This document shows positions 11,090 to 23,235 of a DNA stretch of 64,000 nt, piece by piece. Source of the stretch: Vombatus ursinus. Taxonomy: Eukaryota > Chordata > Mammalia > Diprotodontia > Vombatidae. Position 1 is the stretch's first letter. Each line of letters begins with the position of its first letter. Below the pieces are notes generated by a model. That model saw nothing but the letters and a program-made list of their open reading frames with translations. It was not told where the DNA came from and did not search any database. The stretch lies in contig NW_020954576.1 of the NCBI RefSeq assembly GCF_900497805.2, positions 69,377,183-69,441,182 on the forward strand, read 5' to 3'. The position numbers and the translations under genes were made by a program.

Positions 11090-11312
11090 GTTGTTGAGTC
11101 ATCTCAATTGCATCCAACTCTGTGACCCCATTTGGGCTTTTCTTGGCAAAGATACTAGAGTGCTTTGTCATTTCCTTCTCCAGCACATTTTACAGATGAC
11201 TAACTGAGGCAAACAAGTTTAAGTGACTTGCCCAGGATCACACAGCTAGTAAGTGCCTGAGGCCAGATTTGAACTCAAGTACCCCTGAGCTCTATCCACT
11301 ACATCACCTATT
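11090..11312 (-). mobile_element. CORE-SINE, long form, inserted in L2
   Basis: The reverse complement of the long CORE-SINE form, running from 'ttgttgttgagtcatctcaa' through 'ttcttggcaaagatac', 'gacttgcccaggatcac' and 'tttgaactcaag' to 'catcacct'. It interrupts the L2 tail. Confidence 0.88.
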
Positions 11313-11439
11313 TGTAAGTGCTTAATAAATATTTGTTAATTTCATTGAAATATTGACTGGTTAGTTCAACTTAATTGACTTTGCATCAATTCCTAGGATA
11401 ATAGGAATTTTTTTAAAGCTTAATTTGCCCTCAGTCCTT

Positions 11440-12570
11440 ACTCTAAATCTCCAAAAATGTGGAAGTGTCTAGTTCCCTTGTGAGACTTTTTCAACTCTAA
11501 AGCCAGCATGCCAGTTGAGGGGGCTATGTGAAAGGTTATGGAGGAACCTAACTACCCCCACATAGACTATGGCTAATATCCACATAGGATTCCAGATAGA
11601 TGAAGAACACCAACAAGAAACAGAAGGCAGCTCCTCCATTCAGTCTGAAACTGCACAAAAAGAGAGTCATCAGATGATAACAGAAAGATTACATCAGGGA
11701 AAGCATTGAACTCAGGTAAAGGGGTTGGAAAACAAAGGTCTGAAAAGGGGCCCCCGCTAGGAAAGCCAGTACAAACTTCCCAAAACAGTCTTTTAGTCAT
11801 TCTGAACAAGGGGATTGCAAACCAATACAAGCTATGATAACTGGGGCCCTGAAGCTAGATCCTCGTTCAGCCTATTAAAACAAGCAGATCCAGTTCACAA
11901 AGATCACTGCACAGTGAGATAGGGCCCAGTAGCACATTTCTTGGGACATAGAGAGCAAGAGAATAAGGTAGAGCCAATTCAGCACCATAACAGTAGTCCT
12001 GGAAAAGGCAGTGAGGAAACGGGCTGTTCAGAAGGTCTGAGACCAACATAATTGTCAATATCCACACGAGGGGCTGGGATCAATTCTCATTTGGGGATGG
12101 TGTAATAAAAAGGAAACCAAGACTGGTGTTGGCCAGAATCCCCAGTATAGCACTAGGAAACTATGAAAGAAGCCAGTAATTAAGGTGCAGGGTAGGCCTA
12201 GTGTTACATATCCAGACCAGCAATGGCATACAAATGACAGAGGAAGAGAGTCAGACAAAGGCTGCAGAATTCTAAGGATACAAAAGAGAACTGGCTACAG
12301 CAAAGTCCTGATATAAAAACTGAGGGTGGAAATACTAAGTTTACAGAAAAAATACGACATATTCACAACATACAATGAAGTAAATAGCTAATAAGCAGAG
12401 CCCATGAGTTTTTGTGTTTCGTTTTGTTTTTTTAAAGGCAAGGCCCAAAGATGATAAGAATCTTGGCTGGGATGAAACGTAGCAAGAGGTAAAAATGAAA
12501 TTAAAGCTCAGGAGGAAAAAACTGAAAGTATCATAAAAAGCTCAGACCCAGTTAGTGGACATCAAATAAA
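11440..12570 (+). mobile_element. Very old L1/half-L1 5' region (tentative)
   Basis: The sequence is purine-rich on the plus strand, and the part at 12430-12560 is lysine/glutamate-rich when read forward, like L1 ORF1 starts. It lies upstream of a clearer ORF1 C-terminal remnant at 13255-13690 on the same strand. Open frames on the minus strand (11573-12258) are antisense by-products. Assignment is by position and composition, so it is weak. Confidence 0.4.
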
Positions 12571-12658
12571 AAGAGTGTAACAATTAGGCCTCAATGATGT
12601 AACAAAAATATGATGTAACAAAATATGATTACTTACAGATCAATAGCTTAAAAGGACC

Positions 12659-13010
12659 TGTTATATGACAGTATCTACCAGAGTTCCCAGCTCCCTTTCA
12701 TAATGAAGATATTTTTTCTCTAAAAGGAGACAAAATTGTCCCTGGGACCTGAATGACCCCTACTCCCCTTAAGGCAGTATCCCCCACTTAAGAACATGAA
12801 GATGTCCACCCACATGAAATTGAGACCATTCTTACGTGATGGGTCTCTGAAGACAGGTCACCCACACCCTGCCATGCTGACCAGATAACATTTCTTGCCA
12901 ATATAAAGTGGATAGAGTTTATAGCACCCATATAGAATATCCTTGCTCTGTTAGGGCTTAGCAAATTTCCTTTTTTGAAACAGCTAAATGACTTCTAAAT
13001 GCTTCCTTTT
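12659..13010. other. Unassigned insert, possibly an LTR fragment
   Basis: The sequence differs in base use from its surroundings (richer in C). It has an 'aatataaag' TATA-like site near 12900, but no matching second copy and no clear ends. This is weak. Confidence 0.2.
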
Positions 13011-13067
13011 TTCCCAAAAATGAACCTGAACTAATAGGACATGAATGTCAAGCCCGCTGCTAACAGA

Positions 13068-13242
13068 AGCAAAGAGGTCATCATATCTAACCCCCTACTC
13101 CATTTCACTGATGAAGAAACTAAAGCAAAGAGAGGTTAAGTGATTGCCCAGGGTCATAACACTAGTAATTTTGTCTAATGTGGTTTTGAACCCATATCCT
13201 ACTGACTCTAAGTCCAATGTCCTTTCCACTACAATACAACGC
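13068..13242 (-). mobile_element. MIR/THER-like SINE
   Basis: The order 'gaggtcatcatatctaac', 'gatgaagaaactaaag', 'gaggttaagtgattgccc', 'tttgaacccatatcctactgac', 'cctttccactac' is the reverse complement of MIR-family SINEs. Confidence 0.75.
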
Positions 13243-13254
13243 ATTTTTCTAGAA

Positions 13255-14290
13255 GAGGCAATGAGCAAACTGCCCAGATCTACTAGAACAGAAGGTAAAA
13301 TGAAAATAGAAAGAACCTATCAGGCACCTCCTTAAAGAAATCCTGAACTAAAATTACCTATGAATGCTATAGCCAAAATTCTGAGCTTTCAAGTCAAAGG
13401 AAAAAAAAAAATGTGGAAAACAAGAAAGAGTTTAAGTGCCAAAGAACCAATGTCAGGATTGTATATGAATATGCTGTAATTCCTATAAAGGAAAGAAAAT
13501 CTTGGAAAAAATATTACAAAGGGCAAAAGAAAAAGGTTTATGACCAAGACTAACTTACTCTGCAAAAATAAATGTGATCCTATTTGTGGAAATAGGGACC
13601 TTTAATATAATATAAGACTTCCAAGCATTTGATGAAAGAATCAGAGCTTAGTGGACACTTTGAAATGTGAATACATGAGTGAAGTGAAAACTAGAAAGTT
13701 AAATATATCTTTGCAGGGTTATAGAATCTAAACAATAATAAAACACTAGCATTCATATGGAGTTGAAAAATACATAGGCTTTCATACATGTGCTCCCTTC
13801 AAGGGTAACAGAGTGAGTTAAGTGAGAAAGACAGAAGCTGGAAGTTATATTTTTCCTGGTTTTATTTTCTTAACACAGAAAAGAAAATGGAAAAGAAGAG
13901 GAAATATATAGTAGGGAAGAATTGAGGAAGAAAGGAGAGGACTTTGCTATTTCACATAAATATAATGTTAAATACAAGCATATAAACATGGAGGAAACGG
14001 TGAGATTTCAGGTATCTCATGGACCTTATTTTTTGTCTGAACCAGACAAATATGTTTTGAACATACACACACACACATACACAGCATTATATATAAATAT
14101 ATTAAATAAATAGGAAAAAAAGGAAAAGAGAGTAAAAAGAAGAGTAGAATCACAATACAAAAAACCTTTGATATCAAAGGATTGATCATAAAGAAGGAAT
14201 TAATAGAAGAGAAAGTTTAAGAAGTAGAGAGCAGTGTAAGGAGAGGTAAAGAGAAACAAGGAAGAGTAATAGGGCAGGACATTTAATTCT
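13255..14290 (+). mobile_element. Very old half-L1/L1 ORF1 C-terminus and 3' UTR
   Basis: Forward translation gives GKMKIERTYQAPP, then separate pieces resembling RAKEKG and PRLTYSAKI. This follows the order of the ORF1 C-terminal domain seen at 1986-2474 and 43310-43690 (KIEIKRIHQSPP ... RTKEIG). It is followed by purine-rich UTR-like sequence and not by ORF2. Many stops and frameshifts mark it as ancient. It may be a third half-L1. Confidence 0.5.
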
Positions 14291-14475
14291 AAAGATTCCT
14301 TTTATTTCTGAAATTCACTCTTCTTTGTAAAGAGGATCAGGGAGAAAATAGAGAGGAAATAGATTATTATGGAGGACAAAATAAAAAGCCAGAATGGGGG
14401 AAGCAATACAGTAAATCTGCAAATACCATTATTCCTACAGTGATCTTAGCAGATTGTCATCCTGCATAGTAATTG

Positions 14476-15540
14476 GAATTTTTTTTATTTTCATTTTCAG
14501 TTCTAAATTATTTTCCTTTCCCATCCCCTCCCACATCCACTAAGAAGGCAAGAAATACACCTATTTTATGTATGGAGAGATGTCATATTTCCACACTAAC
14601 CATGTTGCAAAAAAAAAAAAAGCATAAAAAATGAAGTGAAAAAATACTTTATTCTGTACTCAGAGTTCATGAGTTCTCTCTCTGGAAGTGGATAGCATTT
14701 TTTTTAAAACTGTGAATCCTTCAGAACTGTCTTGGGTCATTGTATTGATCAGAATAGCTAAATTTTTCTCAGTTGATTATGATTACAATATTGCTATTAT
14801 TATGAAAGTGTTATCCTAGTCCTTCTCACTTCATTTTGCATCAGCTTATATAAGTCTTCTCAGGCTTTACTGAAATCATCTTCTTTGCCATTTCTTATAG
14901 CACAATAATATTTCATCAAATCACATATCACAACTTATTCAGCCCCAATTCAGTCACAACTTATTCAATTCCCCAATTGATGGACATCCCCTCAATTTCT
15001 GATTATTTGTCACCACAAAAAAAGAGCTGCTATATTTTTGTACATATAGATCCTTTCCCTTTGTCTTTGATTTGTGATATTTCTAGGTCAAAGGGTATGC
15101 ACAGTTTTATAGCTCTTTGGGCATAGTTCCAAATTGTCCTCCAGAATGGTGGGATCAATTCATAGCTCCACCAACATCTCTTTAGTGTACCTAAGTTTCT
15201 CCATACCCTCTAGCATTTTTTATTCTCCTTTTCTATCATATCAGTCCAATCTGATGGATGTGAGGTGGTTCCTCAGAATTGTTTTAATTTAAATTTATCT
15301 AATTTTTAGTTATTTAGAGATTTTTTTCATGTGATTATTGATAGTTTTGGCTGCTTCTTCTAAAAATTGCTTGTTCATATGTTTTCATAATTTATCAGCT
15401 GGGGGAATGGTTTTTTTTTTATAAATAATTTTTTTATAAATATTTTTATAAATATGACTCAGTTCCCTGAGTTCTCCCCATGAGAAAGAACTTAACCAGA
15501 GAAACTTGGTGTAAATCCTCCTGCTTTCCTCTTAATTTTG
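14476..15540 (-). mobile_element. L1 LINE, older subfamily, 3' UTR and ORF2 end
   Basis: On the minus strand it runs from the 3' tail near 14476 into the last part of ORF2. The block around 14990-15180 matches the 'caattgatggacatcccc' to 'ccagaatggtgggatcaattca' order seen at 15840-16050, at lower identity. It appears to belong to an older L1 family than its neighbour. Confidence 0.82.
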
Positions 15541-15547
15541 ACTTTGA

Positions 15548-16690
15548 CCTGCATTCAGACTCTACAGTTCTTTCTCTGGATGAGGATAGCATTTTCCATC
15601 ATGAGTCTTTTGGAATTGTCTTGGATCATTGTATTGCTGAGAAGAGCTAAGTCTATCCAAGTTGGTCATCACACAATGTAGCTGTTACTGTGTACAATGT
15701 TCTTCTGGTTCTGCTCACTTCACTCAGCATCAGTTCATGTAATTCTTTCCAGTTTTCTCTGAAATCTGCCTGCTCATCATTTCTTATAGCACAAAAGTGT
15801 TCCATTACATTTATATACCACAACTTGTTCAGCCATTCCCCAATTGATGGGCATCCCCTCTATTTCTAATTCTTTGCCACCAGAAAAAGAGCTGCTATAA
15901 ATATTTTTGTATATGTAGGTCCTTTCCCTTTTTTATGGTCTCTTTGAGATACAGACCTAGTAGTGGTATTGCCGGATCAAAGGGTATACCCAGTTTTATA
16001 GCCTTTTGGGCGTAGTTCCAAATTGCTTTCCAGAATGGTTGGATCTGTTCATAACTCCACCAACAATGCATTAGTGTTCCAATTTTCCCACATCTTCTCC
16101 AACATTTATCATTTTCCTTTTTTTTTTCCAAATTAGCCAATCTGATAGGTGAGAGAGAGTGAGGAATCCACCAATTTGATAGGTACCTCAGAGTTGTTTT
16201 AATTTGCATTTTTCTAATCAATAATGATTTAGGGTATTTTTTCATATGACTATAGTTAGCTTTAATTTCTTCATCTGAAAACTGCCTGTTCATATCCTTT
16301 GACCATTTATCAATTGGGGGATATCTTGTATTGTTATGGATTTAACTCAGTTCTCTATATATTTTAGAAATGAGGCCTTTATCAGAGATACTAACTATAA
16401 AAATTATTTCCCAGCTTTCTGATTTCCTTCTAATCTTGGTTGCATTGGCTTTGTTTGTGCAAAAAACCCTTTTTTTAATTTAATGTAATCAAAATTACCC
16501 ATTTTGCATTTCATAATGTTCTCTGTCTCTTGTTTGGTCATAAATTCTTCCCTTCTTCACAGATCTGACAGGTAAACTATTTCTTGCTCTCCTAATTTGC
16601 TTATGGTATCACCCTTTGTGTCTAAATTATGTACTCATTTTGACCTTAGCCTGGTATATGATATAAGATGCTGGGCTGTGCCAAGGCCTC
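15548..16690 (-). mobile_element. L1 LINE, ORF2 C-terminal end
   Basis: The minus-strand frame 15895-16293 reads MNRQFSDEEIKANYSHMKKY, with a second block IRKMQIKTTLRY and the WNYAQKAIKLGIPFDPAIPLL block typical of mammalian L1 ORF2 C-termini. ORF2 sequence continues to about 16690. The usual L1 tail is missing: the element begins at 15548 in mid 3' UTR, directly against the older L1. Recombination or partial loss is likely. Confidence 0.9.
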
Positions 16691-16696
16691 TAGACT

Positions 16697-17255
16697 TCAA
16701 ATTTTTAACATTTCTTGAATACACTCCCTTCTCTTCTCTGACACTGCCACCACTCTAGCACAGACCCTCATCACTTCATGCCTTGATTTCTGCAACAGCC
16801 TGCTGGTGCATCTGCCTGCCTCAAGTCTTTCACCACTCCCATCCATTCTCCATTCAATCACTAAAATGATATTCCTAAACCACAGAACCGATCTTGTCAC
16901 TCCACCTACTCAATAAATTCCAGTAGCTTCCTATTGCCTCTAGGATCAAATGCAAAATGCTCTGACATTCAAAGCTCTTCATAATTGAGTGTCCCCCGGT
17001 CTCCACCCCTGCCACCTCTCCAATCTTGTTACACCTTATTCCCCAACACATATTCTTTGGTCCAGTGTTTCTAGCCTCCTGGCTATTCCACAAACAAAAC
17101 ACTCCATCTCTTGGCTCCAGACATTATCTCTGGCTATCCCCCATAAATAGAATGCTCCCCCTCTTCCACTTCAACTACTTACCTCTCTGGCTTCCTCTAA
17201 GTACCAACTAAAACCCCACCTTCTATAGAAGACTTCTCCAAACCCTCTTAATATC
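16697..17255 (+). mobile_element. L2 LINE 3' region
   Basis: Blocks 'ctgacactgccaccactct', 'gatttctgcaacagcctgc', 'aataaattccagtagcttcc', 'aggatcaaatgcaaaatgc' and 'caaagctcttcataattg' are in L2 order. It ends before the usual tail. Short minus-strand frames (16697-17102) are antisense chance. Confidence 0.85.
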
Positions 17256-17895
17256 AATAGAGTTGGGCAAGCAACAAGATGACATTAATATGAACGAACC
17301 TAATATAATATGTGTAGTGAGTGAGGGGCATGTGGAAAAGATTACTAGTTTCACTGTCCAAAAATAACATGAAAGAACCACTACTCTAAGGGAATTGATT
17401 ACAACTGGTTTATTTGATAATGACTGTTTGCAAAATATAAAAAATAAATCTTGTATTTTGAAGTGCTACTTGATTACAGTTGAAAAACAGCATAGATTGT
17501 GAGAGTGCTAATTAGAGCAAGTCATCATTTGACTGACCTATCATGGCTTTAAAAGTTTTCAGTTTTTCTCCCTTGAGAAAATGCAGACTGTGCCTGTCTA
17601 TACATAATGTTGTGTGTGAAAAGGCCTCTCAGATGCTGATATCTCAGTATGCAAATGAATGGTCAATTATATAAAGCCTGGTAAGCAGGAGAATTAATTC
17701 TACATTCAGCTCCTTTACTTGCTAATAGAGCACTCTGTGCCTCCATTTCTTTTATTTCAAATAGAATGCATTCCTAAGAAATAACATGTCAAATAACAAT
17801 GAATACTTCAAGTCAATAATGAAAGTCCAAACAGTTACAGTGTTTCTAGGTTAAAATGTGTATTCCTCATAATCCCTCTTTCACGCAGCTAACAA
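17256..17895. other. AT-rich, no feature recognised
   Basis: I saw nothing to support a gene or an identifiable repeat. Confidence 0.45.
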
Positions 17896-17899
17896 AATT

Positions 17900-18260
17900 T
17901 TATTACTAAAAATCTGATTTGATCATGTCATCATAACTACTCAAAAATATTCATTGGTTCTCTTTTGCCTCTGGAATAAAATCCGGTCTTCAGACAATCA
18001 TTAAAAACCATCCATAATCTGGTTTCTATCTATTATTCCTGTCTTATTACTACTGCATAATCATACACTTTCTGTTGACATTTAATTGGGCCTACTAGCT
18101 GTTCCTTGTACATAACATTCCATCATCTACGTTTGTACCTTTATATTTCTTCCATGTCTAGAATGCATGCTGTCCTCATCTCTGCCTCATAGAATTCCAT
18201 AGATAGGGTGCCACCTCCTAATAAAGCCTTTCTTGATCACTGTAGTAGTAATTGGCATTC
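17900..18260 (+). mobile_element. L2 LINE 3' region, older copy
   Basis: It keeps 'gatttgatcatgtcatcataact', 'cattggttctcttttgcctctgg', 'ccatccataatctgg' and 'gccacctcctaataaagcc', at lower identity than the 16697 copy. Confidence 0.7.
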
Positions 18261-18540
18261 TGCTAGGACTCTGGCCTGAGTCAGGCCCAGCTCAAAACAA
18301 ATGGTTTAATGAAAACATTTGATCCATTACAGCATGTTAACTAGTTTCAAATATGCCAACCATGTTTGCTATTCAGATTTCAAACTTTTTCAGATATTTT
18401 CAAAATTCTCATTACTTCAAAATACCCAAGAAGGTAGAATAAGATGTGACATTTTCATTTTGAAAAATCATTCTTTGCTATTTGAACATGTAAGCCACAA
18501 GTGGCCAAGAAAAGAAAAACATTGACCAACCTTTTTTTTT

Positions 18541-18698
18541 TTATTTTAATTTTTTTTTTTTAGGCAATTGGGGTTAAGTGACTTGCCCAGGATCACACAG
18601 CTGGTAAATGTCAAGTGTTTGGTCTGAGGTCAGATTTGAACTCAGGTCCTCCTAACTTCAGGGCCAGTACTTTATCTACCATGCCACCTACCTGCCCC
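18541..18698 (-). mobile_element. CORE-SINE (short poly-A form)
   Basis: The reverse complement of the short form, with a long T tract (18531-18561) as its poly-A tail on the minus strand. 'ccaacct' occurs at both edges. Confidence 0.93.
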
Positions 18699-18699
18699 A

Positions 18700-19360
18700 G
18701 CCAACCTCTTTAAAGACCATATTCTATCCAGGTAATTGTCTGCTCTTAACATTATATATAACTAGCATCTGCAAGCTGTGCAAAGTAATTCTTCTTCCCA
18801 GTGATTATATGATTTTCTTCTATTCCTTCCTACTGTTTAGTGGGTACATTTTTGTACATCTATGAAGCTGTGGATCAATGAGACCTTTTTAATGCTGCTA
18901 CTACTTGCTGCTGCCCCTGAATGTTATTTGCATCACCTTTGATCCTAAGTTACAGCATTTTTATTTATCTCTGCATGGCACTTTCAACATCCCAGCTCTC
19001 TGTGAGTCTTATTGGCTCTATTCTTTAAAGTTTTCTTTTTCTTTTTTTTAAAGCAATTCATCTGGTTCTCTCCTTTTTTTAGAGGCCACCCACCCACAAC
19101 ATATCTTTGTAATTCAACCACTTGAACCTTAAACTATTCTCTTTAACTGTGAAGTAAATGTGTTTGCCATAGATACCACACATAAACAGGTTTTTTGGCT
19201 ATAAAACCTTTGAAATAAATACGGTTGCCCTTCACATGCGAAAATACTTTGAAGTTGCAGTTGAAAAGATCTATAAATAACCAGCAACACTCTCCACAAC
19301 AGGTACATAACACTATGTTTTCTTTCGAGCCTATGACCACAATTGTCTCTTACTTTTTCA
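18700..19360. other. No feature recognised
   Basis: AT-rich. The minus-strand open frame at 19143-19340 has no known domain. Confidence 0.4.
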
Positions 19361-19361
19361 C

Positions 19362-19640
19362 AAGATCATAGAAATTGGAATTTTAAGGGATGGTAGAGGT
19401 CATCTAACCAACAATCCCATCAAGTGTGGATCATAGGATCAAAAGTGTAGGACTATAGGACCATAGACTTATGGTTGAAAAACTCAAGAGGTCATTTAGT
19501 ACAACCTCAGCATTTACTACATGAGGAAATTTAGATCCCGAGATGTAAAGTGTGTCCCAAAATCTTACAAGTCATAAGGGGCAGAATTCAAATGTGTGAC
19601 CTCCGACTATAAATCCAGCATTCTTGTTGCACCATCCTAC
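19362..19640 (-). mobile_element. MIR/THER-like SINE copies
   Basis: Two partial copies are suggested by 'gtagaggtcatctaacc' near 19390 and 'caagaggtcatttagtac' near 19485. The second continues through 'gaggaaatttagatcccgag' to a degenerate end. Confidence 0.6.
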
Positions 19641-19815
19641 CAGTGACAGGAAGCCCTTCCACATAGTCCCTAAAAAGTGGTTTTTTGAACTCTTCTTTTG
19701 AAACTTTCAAACTCAGATCTTTTAAAATCAGATCAGGTAGCAGGGGAAAACTATGGCAATCTTACAGTATTTAGTGATTGAATGTTATCTGTTAATGCCT
19801 ACCCTCCATATCCCC

Positions 19816-19960
19816 CCCTTTTTTTTAGGCAATTAGGGTTAACTGACTTGCTCAGGGTCACACAGCTAGTAAGTGTCAAGTGTTTGGTCTGAGGCCGGAT
19901 TTGAACTCAGGTCCTCCTGACTTCAGGCCGGTGCTCTGTCCACTGTGCCACCTAGCTGCC
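19816..19960 (-). mobile_element. CORE-SINE, short form, perfect TSD
   Basis: A near-consensus copy, with 14-bp perfect direct repeats ccctccatatcccc at 19802-19815 and 19961-19974. One of the youngest insertions in the window. Confidence 0.96.
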
Positions 19961-19979
19961 CCCTCCATATCCCCTTTTT

Positions 19980-21010
19980 GAACCCCATCCTATGCTCTGC
20001 TATAGTTTTTGAGAACATCTTCTAATGAGCCATTTATAACTCATACGTTTGCAAGATAGCGATACTCATCACCCCTTTCTGACCCCATAAGTTGTATAAA
20101 CATTCAACCTACTACATCTTCATGTAAAACCCTCATTAGCTGTGTGTACTCTCTCATTGGAAATGGTTCCCAACTAAAGAAGTTAGAATTGGAAACTGGG
20201 CATGCATTAAGCCTGGACTAATTCCCCTATTTGTGATTATTGAAGGGAAGAGGTTTTTACATTTTTTAAAAATCTATGACCACAGTGGAAGAAGGAATTG
20301 CTCTAAAATGGAAATGGTAATGATCCAGGAATTTCTATCTACAAATTTAAAGTGACAAAACTGTCATACCCCCAGTGCGAAATCTGAGGGAAACCTATTT
20401 CAGAATCAATGTTGAATATCTTTGTTCCTCCAATTTTGACCTGTGGATCATTTCAGTTTTAGCATGGCAACTCCCTGGAAGACTGAGAATTAGTTGTATC
20501 ATCCCACTCTGATAACTGAGATTCTGTGGCACGCTTTACTGTGATTTCCCTCTTCCTTTGTTCCTCTTCTGCTATGTACTTGGATACCTCACGTAAAGCC
20601 TATTCCCTTCCTTGACATGAATTAATACAATATACGATAAAATACTTACTCCTTTATGCATTTCTGGAGTACCTGATTCCTTGCAAAATGTTCTTATATC
20701 CAAAGATAACTGAAACAAACTAGAATGTTAGCACAATGAAAATGTGAAGCTAAAGAAATAGTTAATGCCATTGAAGGAAGACTCAAAACTCAAAGAAATC
20801 TCAAGTGGGTAGAAACAAACTAATATGAAATTTACCAGGTATTAATGTAATGACCTGCATGGATATTCAAAAATCCAGTTATAAACATACAAGATAATGA
20901 GAAATGGGGCTCAGTAACATTTCATGTGACAAACATCTGGAGTTTTTGGTTGACCACAAAGTGATCATGAGCCAAGTATGACATGGCTAAAAAAAAAAAG
21001 CTAACAATCA
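19980..21010. other. No feature recognised
   Basis: AT-rich sequence without a clear repeat or gene. Confidence 0.4.
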
Positions 21011-21014
21011 TATG

Positions 21015-21128
21015 ATCAAGGATTTAGAACTGGAATGAATCTTGGAGATCATCTAATCAGCATTCTTCATTTTCAAGAATGGGAAACTGAGGTGCAAGAG
21101 ACATCAAATAATTTAGTAATGACATCCT
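21015..21128 (-). mobile_element. MIR/THER-like SINE fragment
   Basis: The order 'ggagatcatctaatcagc', 'gggaaactgaggtgcaagag' matches reverse-complement MIR-like copies elsewhere in the window. Confidence 0.6.
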
Positions 21129-21129
21129 G

Positions 21130-21515
21130 AAAAATAGAAGCAAGTTTTAACTATGCTGAAGAGAATGATAAGGATAAACTCTAGTAGTTCTATATTACCT
21201 TTGTTAACAGAACTTACTATACACAAAAATATTCAACCAAACTGAAATGTTTTAAATGGAAGATTACCTCCAAAAATATAAAATTCCTAAATTTATAGAT
21301 TATGGAATAGAGGTCTTAATCAACCCAATCTTAGAGAAAAATGGAATTACACATGAAACAGTTTCAGAGGAAAAAGTTTCCTGGTCTAGTGGATACATAG
21401 AAGAATTCCGTAAAGAACAATTTAAAGAACATTTAATACATATTCAATAAAATCATTAAAAATGGGGGGGAATGCTGTATCAAACGCCTTTATGAGATAA
21501 ATATAGTCCTAAAAA
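21130..21515. other. Unassigned; short open frame at 21256-21450
   Basis: A 64-codon plus-strand frame (MEDYLQKYKIPKFIDYG...) shows no domain I recognise. Its neighbours are all repeats, so it is probably chance or an old transposon piece. Confidence 0.3.
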
Positions 21516-21519
21516 TTTT

Positions 21520-21616
21520 GCTTCTGATGACTACTTCCCTTAATCTGCCCTCCATTTTATCACACACATCCCCTTCCACTTCCACTTCTCCATTGGATAA
21601 GATAGATTACTATACT

Positions 21617-21668
<52 letters not shown>

Positions 21669-21670
21669 TA
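21520..21670 (-). mobile_element. Half-L1 3' UTR fragment ending in (GT)n
   Basis: 'cttctgatgactacttccctt', 'aatctgccctcc', 'ggataagatagattactat' and 'ctcagtgtgtgtg' follow the 3' UTR order of the half-L1 at 1300-1430. The final tgtgtgtt has expanded to a 48-bp (gt)n tract (21619-21667). Confidence 0.65.
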
Positions 21671-22124
21671 AAGTGAAGATGCACCCATTTTCTGTGCCAT
21701 GGTGCTTCTGTTATTTGACACAATTCTGGCAATGCTAACAATACAAACAATATAAAAGAAAAAGAAAGAAAAGTCATAAATCTAAACAAGGAGAAAAAAA
21801 ATTCTCCTGATTCTGCTGCTGAACTGATTTTTTTTCTTTTCTTTTTACTTATCTAATGGAAATAATTATTTCACTCAAGCATTGTAATACAAATAAAATG
21901 CACAAATTCAACAGTATTTTGGTACAACATAAACTCCAGAAGTAAATAATATAAAATAAAATCCCATTTATAATAATGATGAATATATATAACACATATA
22001 TTATATGTAATGAAAATATTCATTATATATTATTTAAGATATATTATAATGAAAAAATTCTTGAAGTCATTCTACCAAGGCACATGGAAAACAATTATTA
22101 CTATGAAACACTCTTTAAAGAAAT

Positions 22125-22600
22125 AAGGAATCTGGAAAGACTTACATGAACTGATGTTGAGTGAAATGAGCAGAACCAGGAGAATACTGTACACAGTAAT
22201 AGCTATATTGTGTGATGATTAACTTTAATAGAATTGGCTCTTCTCAGCAATGCAAGAATCTAAGACAACTCCAAAAGACTCATGATAGAAAATGTTATCC
22301 ACAATCAGAGAAAAAGTTATGGAATCTAAATGCAGATTGGAGTATACTATTTGTTCTTCTGTTGTTGTTTGGTTTTGTTTCTTCTTTCTTGTGGTTCTTC
22401 TCATTTGTTCTAATTCTTCTTTACAACATAACTAATGTGAAAATATATTTAATATGAATGTATATGCAAAACCTATATCAGATTGTGTGCCATCTTGAGG
22501 AAGAGGAGGGGAATGAGGGAGGAGGAGAAAATTTAAAACTCAAAAGCTTATGGAAGTGAATATTGAAAACTAAAAAGAAATAAATAAACTTTTAAAAAAG
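22125..22600 (+). mobile_element. L1 LINE 3' end
   Basis: 'gaactgatgttgagtgaaatgagcagaacc', then the 3' UTR (ctcatttgttctaattc ... tatatcagattgtgtgcc) and the tail 'gaaaatttaaaactcaaaagc' match the L1 end at 49960-50410. This short 3' copy begins near the end of ORF2. Confidence 0.9.
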
Positions 22601-22731
22601 AAATAATGAATCACAAATTGTTAAAGCAATATTCATTGCTTAAGTCTGGGCTATGCCAATATAACAAAGATTATGATACAACTTCAACTCTGAGTTGAGT
22701 GCTATGCCAAACAAATTTTAATGCATTAAAT

Positions 22732-22821
22732 GAAAGAAGGAAGGAAGGAAGGAAGGAAGGAAGGAAGGAAGGAAGGAAGGAAGGAAGGAAGGAAGGAAGG
22801 AAGGAGGGAAGGAAGGAAGGG
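22732..22821. repeat. (GAAG)n microsatellite
   Basis: About 88 bp of nearly pure ggaa tetranucleotide repeat with one interruption near the 3' end (aggagggaagg). Confidence 0.97.
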
Positions 22822-22824
22822 CAA

Positions 22825-22970
22825 AAGCATTTATTAAGAGCTTAGCTTTGTACCAGGCACTGTGCCAAGGGCTAAGGACAGACCTACAAGCAAGACAATC
22901 TCATACTCAATAAGCTTATATTTTAATAAGGGAAGAAAATGTGTGCAGTGGAGGATGAGTTGGAAAGTGG
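22825..22970 (-). mobile_element. L2 tail (reverse complement)
   Basis: 'catttattaagagcttagc', 'ccaggcactgtgccaagggc' and 'caataagcttatattttaat' form the reversed L2 3' end. Confidence 0.75.
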
Positions 22971-22989
22971 GCCAGAGGTTATATGATTA

Positions 22990-23235
22990 GCTGCCCAAAG
23001 GTGGTGCAATGGATAGATCGCAGGTCCTAGGAAAACCTGAGTGCAAATGCAGATTCTTTCTGATGAACCTAGGCAAGTTTGCTTAATCTCCATCTGCCTC
23101 AAGCTCCCTGATGGTAAAATGTAAATAATAATGGTATCTACCTCCCAAGGTTCTTATGAAAATCAAATAATATTATATTTGGAAAGAGCTTATCATAGGG
23201 TCTGGTACATAAGAGTCACTTAAATTCTTATTTTC
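22990..23235 (+). mobile_element. MIR-like SINE
   Basis: 'gctgcccaaaggtggtgcaatgg', then 'cctgagtgcaaatgc', 'aacctaggcaagtttgcttaa' and the MIR tail 'ggtaaaatgtaaataataatggtatctacctc ... aagagctt'. Confidence 0.75.

Noticed and set aside
11573-12258. Three adjoining minus-strand frames that look like a small gene set
   Set aside because: They lie antisense in an old L1-like region, lack motifs and are not conserved in any way visible here.
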